From Cranoglanis bouderius (taxonomy: Eukaryota; Chordata; Actinopteri; Siluriformes; Cranoglanididae), in assembly GCA_023630585.1 (NCBI GenBank), contig CM042555.1, forward strand, positions 20,683,501 to 20,747,500: a DNA stretch of 64,000 nucleotides, given 5' to 3'. The translations under genes and the position numbers were made by a program. The notes below the pieces were generated by a model that was given only the letters and a program-made list of their open reading frames with translations, ran no database searches and was not told the DNA's origin. This document shows positions 32,901-43,798 of this stretch, one piece after another (positions within the stretch are counted from its first letter, which is position 1; every line of letters begins with the position of its first letter).

Positions 32901-35900
32901 TCCTTGAATACCAATGTAGTTTTGTAATCTATCTAAGAGTATGTCGTGATCTATAGTATTGAATGTGGCACTGAGATCAAGTAGAACAAGTAGTGAAATG
33001 CAGCTAGATTAACCTCTACCAAAGTGATGGAAAGGCCAAAGTGTGGAGAAAGAAAGGATCTGATCATGATTCAAAACACACAAGCTCATCTGTGAAACAT
33101 GGTGGAGGTAGATCTAGATTCTTATTTAAATATTTACGAGGAATAAATCCACCACAGACACATACAGACAATCATTATATAGCAGCGATGATTTCATTAA
33201 TTTTTTTATTGGCAAAATTGAAAATATTAGACAAAAATTCAGACTATTAATTTAAAACCAGACAGTCTTATAACTAACTCTGTAGTTAATAATATAGCAA
33301 TATCAGATCAACGATTAGAATGTTTCACTCCCCTTAGAAAGACCGAACTCATTTCATTAATTTCTTCTTCAAAATCATCAACTTGTATACTAGATCCCTT
33401 ACCTACATGTTTCTTCAAACAGATTATTCCAGAAATAATCAAACCCCTTCTAAAAATAATCAGTTCTTCCCTTAGCACTGGCTATGTACCTAAATCATTT
33501 AAACTATCAGTTATCAAACCCCTGATTAAAAAACCTGACCTCGACCCCTGTCAATTGTCCAGCTACAGGCCAATATCAAATCTCCCCTTTATCGCCAAGA
33601 TCTTAGAAAAGGTTGTAGCACAGCAGTTATGCTCGTACCTACATAGGAATAACATTCATGAAATGTATCAGTCAGGATTTAGACCTTATCATAGCACAGA
33701 GACAGCGCTGGTTAAAGTGGTAAATGACCTGCTACTGGCCTCTGATCAGGGTTGTGTCTCCATGCTTGTGTTGCTTGACCTTAGTGCAGCTTTTGATACA
33801 ATTGATCATACTATTCTCCTTGATAGACTAGAAAACCTTGTTGGCATTAAAGGAACAGCCCTCTCCTGGCTCAGGTCTTATTTGACTGCTTTTTTCTTTA
33901 TATATGTTACCTCTGGGTCAAATTATTCATAAACATGGAATTAGCTTCCACTGTTATGCTGATGACACACAGTTGTATGTTTCAGCAGAGCCAGATGACA
34001 GACACCAGTTTAATAAAGTTGAGGAATGTGTAAAGAACATTAGACACTGGATGCTTATTAACTTCCTCTTACTAAATTCTGACAAGACAGAAGTACTTAT
34101 ACTAGGACCACATGCAGCTAGAAGTAAGTTTTCTGATTCCACAGTAACTCTGGATGGCCTTTCTGTTTCATCATGTTCAACCGTAAAAAAGAACTTGGTG
34201 TGATTATTGACTCCAGTCTTTCATTTGACCCCCATGTAGATAATATTACTAGGACAGCCTTCTTTCATCTCAGAAATATTGCTAAGATAAGAAATATAAC
34301 GTCACTACACAATGCAGAAAAATTAGTCCATGCTTTTGTCACCTCTAGGTTGGATTACTGTAATGCCTTACTGTCTGGATGTTCCAGTAGGAGCATAAAC
34401 AAACTCCAGTTAGTCCAGAATGCAGCTGCAAGAGTCCTCACTAGAACCAGAAGATATGACCACATCACCCCTATCTTATCCACACTGCATTGGCTCCCAG
34501 TGAAATTTCACATTGATTATAAAATACTACTATTGACTTATAAAGCACTAAATGGTCTCGCACCACAGTACCTAAGCAAACTTTTGGTCTTTTATGATCC
34601 GCCATGCCTACTTCAATCAAAAGGTGCAGGCTATTTGTTGGTACCTCGAATAGTGAAGGCTACAGCAGGGGGAAGAGCTTTAGAAGAGCATAAAGATGGC
34701 TTTGGACCTCAATTCATATGAACAGTCTAGGACTACAATTACCACAAACAATTTTGCACTCAAGTCTCCATCAGTGAACAGTGGAGAAGTTCAACAAAAC
34801 AGACTTCATATAAAAACTGTAATGAATTTTCCTGGTTACACAACTACACTATTTGACCATGTAGCATTAGCACATTTATAGAAGGGATTTATTTATTTAT
34901 AATTGCACTATCCGGTGTCACCCAGATGAGGATGGGTTCCCTTTTGAGTCTGGTTCCTCTCAAGGTTTCTTCCTCATATCATCTCAGGGAGTTTTTCCTC
35001 ACCACCATCACCTCTGGTTGCTCATTAGGGATAAATTCATACATTTAAAATCTACATCCTGAATTTATATATTTCTGTAAAGCTGCTTTGGGACAATGAC
35101 CCAAGTGTTATAAAATAAAACTGAAATGAATAGTGCCATGGCTTGTGCTTTCATGGCTGCTTCTGGAACAGGCTAACTAGTCTTTACTGATGAGTTTGCA
35201 GGAACATTTTGTCTTCCAATTTACCGAGAATCGCATACAAATTAATTGGGAGGAACTTCATCATGCAGCAAGACAATGATCCAAAACACACTGCCAACTC
35301 AACAAAGGACTTCATCAGGGGGGAAATCACCAGACCTTAACCCAGTGGAGCAGCATTTCACCTGCTGAAGAGGAGACTGAAGGGAGAAACCCCCTGGAAA
35401 CAGACACCAACTGAAAGAAGCTGCAGTAAAAACTTGGAAAAGCTTCACAAAAGAAGAAGCCAACAGCTTGATGTCAGTGAGTCTCAGACTTGATGCAGTT
35501 ATTGCAAGCAAGAGATATGCAACCAAATATTAAGTGTTATTCAGTTTAAGACTATCTGTTCCAATACTTTTGCTCACCTAAAAATTGGGTGATCTGTCAC
35601 CAAAGGTGCCATGTTCTAAATTGTTTAACACGTCTAGATGTAAATATGAGGAAATGAAAGCTGACATTCAGATCTGTCGTCTCATCTCCATCTTTTGATC
35701 TCAAACCCAAATGTATTCAGTGTGTAGTACAAACAAAAGTATTGGCCTAGCTGTTCCAATACTTTCAGACGGGACTGTATTAAATCTGAGAGCAGTGGAG
35801 CTGATCTGGGTTCAGTCGGATTGAGTTTATTGTGTGGTTTTGTGTGTAGTGATCGGCGGCTGCTGGTTTGATCACATCAAAGGATGGTACACCAACAAGG

Positions 35901-36983
35901 ACAAATACAACATCCTGTTTCTCAGCTACGAGGAGATGATCAGGGTGAGACGCAACATGCAGCCATTTTATGTTTATCTCCGTTCACACTATTGTACAGT
36001 ATTGTGGTAAATAAACGAGTCTGTGTTGGTCAGAGTCCTAAATGTGGATGATTTGGGATTTGAGCTGATTATTATTAGAATAATATAATTCAGTAATAGT
36101 TTTGGGGCGTTGTCTGAATGAATGTAAATGTGTGTTGTGGTGTTTCAGGACCTGAGAGGAGCCGTGGTGCGGATGTGTGAGTTTTTGGGGAAGAATCTGT
36201 CGGATGACGTCATCGACAGTGTGGTGGAGAAATCCAGATTCAACTACATGAAGAAAGACCCGAAAGCCTACTCTTTACCTGATGATATGGTAAATCCGGA
36301 GAAAGGCGCTTTCCTCCGCAAGGGTACGAAGGAGTGAGCAAGCAATCGTCTGAGATTCAGCTTCACTTTATTTATTAACAATCACTCGCTTCTCAGCTTA
36401 CACACAAACACAACACAACTCTCACTAATCCCCTACACCAAAACATCTACTGAACATGGATTTACATCTCGTTTCTGATTGGTTCCTTTTTAATCCCTGT
36501 AGCCCCTGCCTTCTGTCTACATGTGTAATGTGTGTGTAATGTGTGTGTAATGTGTGTGTAATGTGTGTGTAATGTGTGTGTAATGTATGTGTAATGTGTA
36601 TGTGTGTGTGTGTGTGTGTAATGTGTGTGTAATGTGTGTATAATGTATGTGTAATGTGTGTGTAATGTGTATGTGTGTGTGTGTGTGTGTGTAATGTGTG
36701 TGTAATGTGTGTGTAATGTGTGTGTAATGTGTATGTAATGTGTGTGTAATGTATGTGTAATGTGTGTGTAATGTATGTGTAATGTGTGTGTAATGTGTGT
36801 GTGTGTAATGTGTGTGTAATGTGTGTGTGTGTGTGTAATGTGTGTGTGTGTGTGTGTGCAGGTACAGTGGGAGACTGGAAGAACTCTCTGACTGTGGCAC
36901 AGAATGAACACTTTGATCGTGTTTATCAGGAACAAATGAAAGACCTGCCGCTTGAGTGGGGCATCACTGACCTACACGCATGA
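26294..36983 (+). CDS. sult: Cytosolic sulfotransferase copy 2, complete, 295 aa
   Basis: Coding exons: 26294-26459, 28237-28439, 28673-28799, 35850-35944, 36149-36323, 36862-36983. Every splice border and the frame are intact. The predicted protein differs from copy 1 at only one position I could see, Ser to Pro in DDMVNPEKG (residue 247). It shares with copy 1 the 6-bp shorter exon 5 (KAYSLPDD). PAPS loop, His108, RNPKD and KxxxTVxxxE motifs are all present. Intron 3 (28800-35849) holds the same transposon nest as in copy 1. Intron 5 (538 bp) is filled by the 11-bp satellite. Confidence 0.93.
26802..27780 (+). mobile_element. Tc1-type transposon C in SULT copy 2 intron 1
   Basis: Same internally deleted element as 10008-10982. 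It has an extra AAA in the WPKSQSPDLNP segment and an additional stop (GTGAGGTAA, about 27418). Confidence 0.85.
28445..28501. repeat. (CA)n in SULT copy 2 intron 2
   Basis: CA run directly after the exon 2 donor. Confidence 0.95.
28822..28861. repeat. (CA)n at start of SULT copy 2 intron 3
   Basis: CA run directly after the exon 3 donor. Confidence 0.95.
28899..29268 (+). mobile_element. Tc1-type transposon A, left half (unit 2)
   Basis: Homolog of 12107-12475; same border with reverse L2. Confidence 0.75.
29269..30675 (-). mobile_element. L2 LINE fragment, reverse orientation (unit 2)
   Basis: Homolog of 12476-13880. It contains the GA run 29919-29964 and the same duplicated GAAAGAAGG rearrangement near 30440. 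An extra G in GATAGGGGGTGATG (about 30235) breaks the frame. Confidence 0.8.
30676..31045 (+). mobile_element. Tc1-type transposon B, N-terminal half (unit 2)
   Basis: Homolog of 13881-14260; interrupted at AGATT 31041-31045. Confidence 0.8.
31046..33005 (-). mobile_element. L2 LINE subfamily b, reverse orientation (unit 2)
   Basis: Same insertion as 14261-16221, flanked by AGATT at 31041-31045 and 33006-33010. Confidence 0.85.
31866..32822 (-). pseudogene. L2b reverse-transcriptase C-terminal ORF, 318 aa, unbroken in this unit
   Basis: A continuous minus-strand ORF covers the last part of the RT (QGSVLGPLLFSLYMLPLG, catalytic HCYADDTQQYIS near residues 37-48) and the whole post-RT domain to FKSRLKTHFFGLAFT. 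The same region in unit 1 has a stop where this one reads MTSTLDYCNALLGG. The endonuclease and most of the RT are missing, so it is not a working LINE despite the open frame. Confidence 0.75.
33006..33115 (+). mobile_element. Tc1-type transposon B, continuation (unit 2)
   Basis: Homolog of 16222-16330. Confidence 0.75.
33116..35130 (+). mobile_element. L2 LINE, forward (unit 2/3)
   Basis: Homolog of 16331-18346 with the same internal RT deletion (RSYLTAFFFIYV). Coding parts are at 33555-33932, 33904-34203 and 34173-34721. Position 34241 corresponds to window position 1. Confidence 0.85.
35131..35779 (+). mobile_element. Tc1-type transposon A, right half (unit 3)
   Basis: Homolog of 891-1539; ends 70 bp before exon 4 of SULT copy 2. 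Confidence 0.8.
36525..36858 (+). repeat. TAATGTGTGTG minisatellite in SULT copy 2 intron 5
   Basis: About 100 bp longer than in copies 0 and 1, with TAATGTATGTG variant units that are also common in the giant array of copy 3. Confidence 0.9.
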
Positions 36984-37022
36984 AACACTCTAATCCTGAT
37001 TCATGTTGTTATTCCCACTGGA

Positions 37023-37028
37023 AATAAA
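37023..37028 (+). promoter_or_regulatory. Poly(A) signal of SULT copy 2
   Basis: AATAAA lies 40 bp after the TGA. Confidence 0.7.
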
Positions 37029-37562
37029 GTTTATATACTTTATATATCTGGCTGGTAAAAATATTGCTAAAGTATATAACTCTATATAATTGATATATCT
37101 GGCTCAGAAGAACAGAATGTTGTTGTGTATAATAACGATGAAAATAACAATATGAACTTTCCTTCATGTTTAGATCAAAAGAACAAAATTATAATCCATT
37201 GTTAAAAGGCTTAAATAAATAAAATTGAATTTAAATGAATTTTCAGCCATTAAAATGACCAATTTGACTAAAATGACTAATTTTTTTATCAGCATGGCGA
37301 TGGATTCAGTGCTGCTTGGCCAAAAAAAACATCGACTGTGAAGTGGATGAAAGGTCTGGTTTTCTGATGGCCAAAACCCACAGACAGAAAACATCATCAT
37401 GATGTTCTGTTTACTGTCTTGTCCATAAACATACACTTTTATACATATATTTTATATTTCTGTTTTATGCTTTTTGACATCTTGATAAAAACAAAATTTT
37501 TACACAAGTGTTTTACAAGTGCGTTGTGAGAGGCAGAAATATGGTTTATGTGCTTGCCATTG

Positions 37563-38045
37563 AGTAGTGTAAAGTGTAAAGTGTAAAGTGTGCTGTCCTG
37601 ATGGAGTTCAGCTGGCTTTATAACTCACTGAGGTTCGGTTGTCCAATACATTTCAAAGCAGCTGTTTCACTTACTGTTAAAAGTGAAAATGAACTTGCAC
37701 AGAAAAAAAGTGTGCATAAAGTCCTCTTTATAGCAGATCACAGGGTGAACAAAGGCTGGTAGAGATCTCTAAATTTACTTTCATAAAAGGGCGCCCCTAT
37801 CTGTGGATGCATGCAAGTGTAAAGTGTTTAGTGTAAAGTCTTTAGTGTAAAGTGTTCAGTGTAAGGAGTCCAGTGTAACTTCTATAATGTAAAGAGTCTG
37901 GGGTAAAGTGTAAAGTGTATAGTGTAAAGAGTGCAGGATAAAGTGTGTAAAGCATATTGTGTAAAGTTTTCAGTGTAAAGTCTGTAGTGTAAGTGTGTAA
38001 AGTATTCTGTGTGTAGTGTAAAGTGTATTGTTCAGAGTATAGTGT
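37563..38045. repeat. TGTAAAGTG-type minisatellite (3' side of SULT copy 2)
   Basis: Homolog of 3197-3855 with about two fewer TTTAGTGTAAAG blocks. The segment between the two bursts (37600-37810) is non-repetitive with no gene seen. Confidence 0.85.
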
Positions 38046-38272
38046 AAAGCGCATGCTTCCGGGTTGTCAGTGACTTTGTTTACTTTCGACACGTGTGTTT
38101 TGTTATGGTTTATGTCTTGTCTCTGCCCCTGTCTTGTTATTGGTTGTCTCCCTCACGTGTCATCATTATTCACAGCCGTTTTTGTTTTACCGTTGATTAC
38201 GTTAATTATTTAAACCCCTGGTGTGTCTTTGTTCAATGCAAAGTATTGCATGTCTGTACCGTACCAAGCCGT

Positions 38273-39820
38273 TGTAGCGAAATTTTAAAAAAAGGGGGCG
38301 TTATTATGCATTATTCTTTTCCACCAGAATAATTAAATGGATCAACTTTAAACATGAAATGAAACAGAAGCGCACACTTGGATTCAACGCACCTTTTTAA
38401 AGGAGACGAGTTTTAAAGCGTGCCCGCATTATCTACCAGAATGTGGAGTAACTCGGATGAATCTGCAACGTTTAAGATAATATTCTCCACCAGTTACGAT
38501 TTACGTAACAAATTAAAAGATGTTTAACACGTTTAAATGTATCCTCCAATTTATATAAGGAATTAGCTCGAGTGGCGTGAAATATATCTATATATCTAAT
38601 CAACGCGTGTTGTGACCAGTTATAAATATACATCAGCCATGAAAGGGAGTTTATATAGGTGCACATATACATATAGATAATTAACTACAACGGATTGTAA
38701 TTAATTATGACTATGTATGTGGCCTAGATCAGCTTTATGAACTCTAAAGAGTGAGTTTATCCTTCTGGCCAGGAAGAATGAACTCACTAAGTTTGTTATT
38801 AAAAATTAGAGCGGGTAACGGAGCTCTTATGCAGCATTTAAGGGACTCATCACGTGACCAAAAACAGAGAAAATCAAGTGTGGGATAATAGATTTTAATA
38901 GCTATATGTGACTATGGATACACACGACTAACTCTAAGCAGAACATACATATATACACATCTATATACAGGGAGAGAAAAGGGATAGAGAGAAAGTGATG
39001 AAAGAAAGGGGAGCAGACAAAAACACAACTAATTAGCCTTTTTCAGAACCAGCACGAACTTAATTCTCCTGTAACACAGGGGTCCAATCTTAAACGCAGA
39101 TATAGGTCATTAACTATACTTGCATGGCCTCAAGGTTGAGAGTTTGTGCGAGGTCATGTAGAGTTCGCTGGTTCGTTGTTGTTTGGAAAGGCGTGAGCCC
39201 GGAGGTAGTTGCATCTTGTGTCCGGAGAGAGAGAGATCCTGGCTTCCTCTTCCCGGGGCACGTGGCCCCGGGGGAGAGAAACCGGAAGAAGTGAAGTTAA
39301 GAAGTGAAGTCAAACTCTTAAGTCTAACTCTCAAATCCGCAGTGAAGTGAGCGTGGTGTTGTTTTAAAAACAACACCAACGCACACGCCTCTTTGGGCTA
39401 TGGGCCAATCAGGAAGTTGGGTTTGCATGTCCGGATGACTCTCTTTGTCTGGTCTCGGACCCTAATTTAAATGTCGAGGGAGGAGCCGGTCTATACCGTG
39501 TTATAAATTAAATTAAAGGAAAAACATGAAATGATGTATCCCATTGCAATGTGATATGCATAATCAATCCGGGTATCTCGAGACGATTAACTACATACCA
39601 AATTCGATGGATTTGTAAAGAATATTACAAATAAAACCTGGTTACAGACATTTAAAATGATATGCTAGATTAAAACTATTTAAAGTCATCAAGGTTAGTT
39701 AAACACACAATATATGTAAACAAAATAACATCACACTATTTAGACATGGAATAATTACATATAATTACACGTTACATTGAAGAGAGAGGGGTTTCTCCAT
39801 TGTGTGTGTAAGGTAAGCAT

Positions 39821-39861
<41 letters not shown>

Positions 39862-40111
39862 TCGTAAAGTAAGTGTGTGTGCGTGTGTGTGGTGTGTGTG
39901 TGGTGGATCCCTGCTGACGAACTAATCATGAAGTTTCCCAGACGTTCAGTCATCAAAGGTTTCATTTATTGCAGGGGTAAGTCCTGTGTGGGTCCCAGAG
40001 AGCCTTTTTACATTCCAAAGGTGCATCTGGTCAAAGGAGGCCTCTCGGGGTTACTCTATGTTTAGTTTGGGTTAATTTAGAAATCAGTTTGAGCATAGAT
40101 CATACACTACA
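38273..40111. mobile_element. Solo LTR, copy 3
   Basis: CCGT duplications are at 38269-38272 and 40112-40115. It has the GC-rich near-palindrome (about 39253-39272) as in copy 2 and ends CACTACA as in copy 2. Confidence 0.7.
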
Positions 40112-40259
40112 CCGTTTATCCTCGTTTTTCGTTTCATGGTTTTGATCCTGTTATAGCCTCATGTTTCTTGATTCTTGTCTTAGTCTAGTTCATGTTGTTT
40201 GATGATCGCTTGACCCCCGCTGGATTTTTGACCACGTTTTTGCCTTATGTTTTTGGATT

Positions 40260-40332
<73 letters not shown>

Positions 40333-40407
40333 AAATAAAAAAAAAGCTTTAACTACAATAGCTTCCATCTCAAACCCCATTACATCACAGAATACTTCAC
40401 CCACACC

Positions 40408-41909
40408 ATGGATGCAGCAGGGAAGTGAAGGAGATATCATGCCAGGGTAACCAGGAAAACCGTGCCAGCGATTGACTCGATCCAGTTGCCCCAGTGGACT
40501 GCCATAGATCTCCTGGACCCGTATGATGGGTTCTTTGGTTATCCTGAGTATTTTCTCACAGACTGCCAGTTCTATTTTGCCAGCCTGGAGGACCCCAGGC
40601 CCAACGAGAAGCAGTGGCTGAGGTTCATGCTGTCCCGGCTTTTCGGCCCAGACCGCCAGTGGGCGGAGTTTCTAGTTGCCATGGGATCCAGTGGACTTAA
40701 TGATGTAAATCAGTTTGTGGGACTATTTCTGACGGTATTCGGGAGTCCAGAATGCAAATCCGACCTGGAAAACTTTTGGGGGGAGCCAGCCTGTCAAATA
40801 AACCTGTCCTGCCATTCACCATCTACTATGAGCAGGCAGACAGGGCGGCCTCCAAATTCCAGCTCCAGCTGTAGGCCAACGTGGCGACCTCATCTCCAGA
40901 GCTCCAGCCTGACACCCACAAAGTGGTCTCCCCTGCAGAGCTCCAGCCGGAGGTCAATGTGGTGACCTCATTTCCAGAGCGCCAGCCTGAGACCCACAAG
41001 GTGGTCTTCCCTGCAGAGCTCCAGCCGGAGGTCAACGTAGAAACCTCAATCCCATAGCGCCAGCCTGAGACCCGTGAGAAGGTCTCCCCTGCAGAGCTCC
41101 AGCCGGGGTCAACGTGATGACCTCATCTCCAGAGCTCCAGCCTGAGATTTGCGAGTAGGTCTCCCCTGCAGATCTCCAGCCGGAGGTCAACGTGGCGAAC
41201 TCCCAGGTGCAGTTCCAGTTAGAGATTGATGGCACAGCCTATCAAGTCCTGTTCATGCCAGAGGCAGATGAAATGGCCTACCAAGCCATATTCCGGTCTG
41301 AGGTCGACGGCACGGCCTCCCATGCCATGTTCCTTCCAGAGGCCCAAGGCACTGCCTACCAAGTCATGCTCCAGTCAGAGGCCGAGGAGACAGCCCACCA
41401 AGCCATGTTCCAGTCAGAGGTCGACGAGACGGCCCACCAAGCCATGTTCCAGTCAGAGGTCGACGAGACGGCCCACCAAGCCATGTTCCAGTCAGAGGCC
41501 GACGAGACGGCCCACCAAGCCATGTTCCAGTCAGAGGCCGACGAGACGGACCACCAAGTCATGTTCCAGTCAGAGGCCGAAGAGACGGCCCACCAAGCCA
41601 TGTTCCAGTCAGAGGTCGATGAGACGGCCCACCCAGCCATGTTCCAGTCAGAGGTCGACGAGACGGCCTCCCATGTCATGTTCTTACCAGAGGCCGACGA
41701 CACGGCCCACCATGCTCTGCTCATGCCTGAGGCTGATGAGACAGCCTACCAAGTTCAGCTCACGCCTGAGGCTAATGACACGACCTCCCAAGCCTTGTCC
41801 CCCCATCACGACCCCGGTGAGCCTGCCCCAGCCTCATATCTGCCTACCTCGGGACTTGGCTGCTGTGTAGACATTTTGCCAAGAGGGCCAGGACTGCCAG
41901 AGGGGACTC
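40408..41909 (+). pseudogene. Gag-like protein, broken (LTR element copy 3)
   Basis: Shares the codon-7 TGA with all copies, and the TAG and one-base deletion with copy 2. The capsid-like frame is open 40462-40965 and the repeat frame 41192-42124. Confidence 0.65.
41366..41794 (+). repeat. 39-bp coding VNTR, 11 units (LTR element copy 3)
   Basis: Eleven units. Unit 4 is of the EADETAHQA type as in copy 2, rather than EVNETAHQA as in copy 1. Confidence 0.9.
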
Positions 41910-42393
41910 TGTCACAGATTTCCCCTCTCGCTGAGTGCCGGAGCGAGCAGCGCGCTCAACAGCCCGTAGCGCAACAGCGCGCACTGTCAGTGACTTTCGA
42001 CACGTGTGTTTTGTTATGGTTTATGTCTTGTCTCTGCCCCTGCCTTGTTATTGGTTGTCTCCCTCATGTGTCATCATTATTCACAGTTGTTTTTGTTTTA
42101 CCGTTGATTACGTTAATTATTTAAACCCCTGATGTGTCTTTGTTCAATGCGAAGGATTGCATGTCTGTACCGTACCAAGCCATTTATCCTCGTTTTTTGT
42201 TTCATGGTTTTGATCCTGTTATAGCCTTGCATTTCTCGATTCTTGTCTTAGTCTAGTTCATGTTGTTTGCCAATCGCTTGACCCCTCGCTTGATTTCTGA
42301 CCGTGTTTTTGCCTTACGTTTTTGTCTGCATCTCTCTCTCTAAATAAAAGCTTTAACTGCAATTGCATCTGTCTCAAACCCCATTACATGACA
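41910..42393 (+). mobile_element. 3' LTR of LTR element copy 3
   Basis: 484 bp, TGTCAC to ATGACA, near-identical to the copy 2 LTR. Confidence 0.7.
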
Positions 42394-42694
42394 GTAGTGA
42401 AAGTGAAGTGAAAGTGACATGTGAAGGCCAATGTATGGTAACCCATACTTGGAATTTGTCCTCTGCATTTAACCCATCCAAGTTAGTGCACACACATTAG
42501 GAGTTGTGAATAGTGAACACACACTCTACAAACCGTGAATACACCCGGAGCAGTGGGCAGCCATTTTTGCTGCGGCGCCCGGGGAGCAGTTGAGGGTTAA
42601 GGGCCTTGCTCAAGTGCCCAACAGTGGCAGCTTGGCAGTGCTGGGATTTGAACTCACGACCTTCCAATTCGTAGCCCAACTTCTTAACCACTAG
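42394..42694 (-). mobile_element. tRNA-derived SINE, copy 3
   Basis: Near-identical to 24877-25177. Confidence 0.75.
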
Positions 42695-43515
42695 TGTGTA
42701 GTATAAAGCATGCAGTGTAAAGTGTATAATGTAAAGTGTGTAAATTGTTCAGTGTATAGTGTAAAGCATACAGTGTGTAGTGTGTAGTGTAAAGCATGTA
42801 GTGTGTAGTATAAAGCATGCAGTGTAAAGTGTATAATGTAAAGTGTGTAAATTGTTCAGTGTATAGTGTAAAGCATACAGTGTGTAGTGTGTAGTGTAAA
42901 GCATGTAGTGTGTAGTATAAAGCATGCAGTGTAAAGTGTATAATGTAAAGTGTGTAAATTGTTCAGTGTATAGTGTAAAGCATGCAGTGTGTAGTGTGTC
43001 GTGTAAAGCATGTAGTGTGTAGTGTGTAGTGTAAAGCATGTAGTGTAAAATGTGCAAATTGTTCAGTATATAGTGTAAAGTGTGTGAATTGTTCAGTGCA
43101 TAGTTGAGTGTATAGGGTAAAGCATGCAGTGTAAAGTGTGTAAATTGTTTGGTGTATAGCGTAAAGCATGTAGTGTACAGTCTGTAGTGTAAACTGTGTA
43201 AAGTATGTAGTGTACAGTGCATAGTGTATAGTATATAGTTTTAGTGTGTAGTGCCAAGTGTGTCAATTGTTCAGTGTATAATGTAAAGTATGTAGTTTAA
43301 ACCATGTAGTGTATAGTGTGTACTGTGAAGTGTATAGTTTTTAGTGTGGAGTGTAAAGTGTGTAAATTGTTCAGTATATAGTGTAAAGCATGTACTGTAA
43401 AGTGTGTAAATTGTTGAGCGTATAGTGTAAAATATGTAGTGTAAAGTGTGTAAATTGTTGAGCGTATAGTGTAAAGTATGTAGTGTCTAGTGTGTACTGT
43501 AATGTGTAAAATTAC
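42695..43515. repeat. TGTAAAGTG-type minisatellite upstream of SULT copy 3
   Basis: Same block number as in unit 2. Local variation near 43415 (TTGTTGAGCGTATAG replaces TTGTTCAGTGTATAG) suggests conversion between neighbouring blocks. Confidence 0.9.
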
Positions 43516-43741
43516 ACAAATCTCTTCAGACTTCATAAACCTACAGTTTGATTTGGCTGAGGCTCAGTGGTGACAATTTCATCTCTTAATATGAAACATG
43601 AGATGAGTGACAGAGTAACACCAGCTCCATGCTAACACACAGTTTGCTTGTGGTTTGTTCAAATCCTATTAAATGATTGATACTGGCTCCGCCCACTTTC
43701 CACACCCACTAGGTCTCGTATGTGCTGATTTGATGTACGTG

Positions 43742-43747
43742 TATAAG
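43742..43747 (+). promoter_or_regulatory. TATA-like box of SULT copy 3
   Basis: TATAAG lies 57 bp before ATG 43799. The spacer is shorter than in copies 1 and 2 because 12 bp of a GAGT repeat are missing. Confidence 0.45.
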
Positions 43748-43798
43748 ATGCGAGTGTGCGAATGAGTGAGTGAGTGTGTGACTCGACCGTATCACAGC

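Larger units (their letters stand above)
38065..42393 (+). mobile_element. LTR retrotransposon copy 3
   Basis: Layout as copy 1: 5' LTR 38065-38272 and 40112-40389, interior 40390-41909, 3' LTR 41910-42393. Confidence 0.75.
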
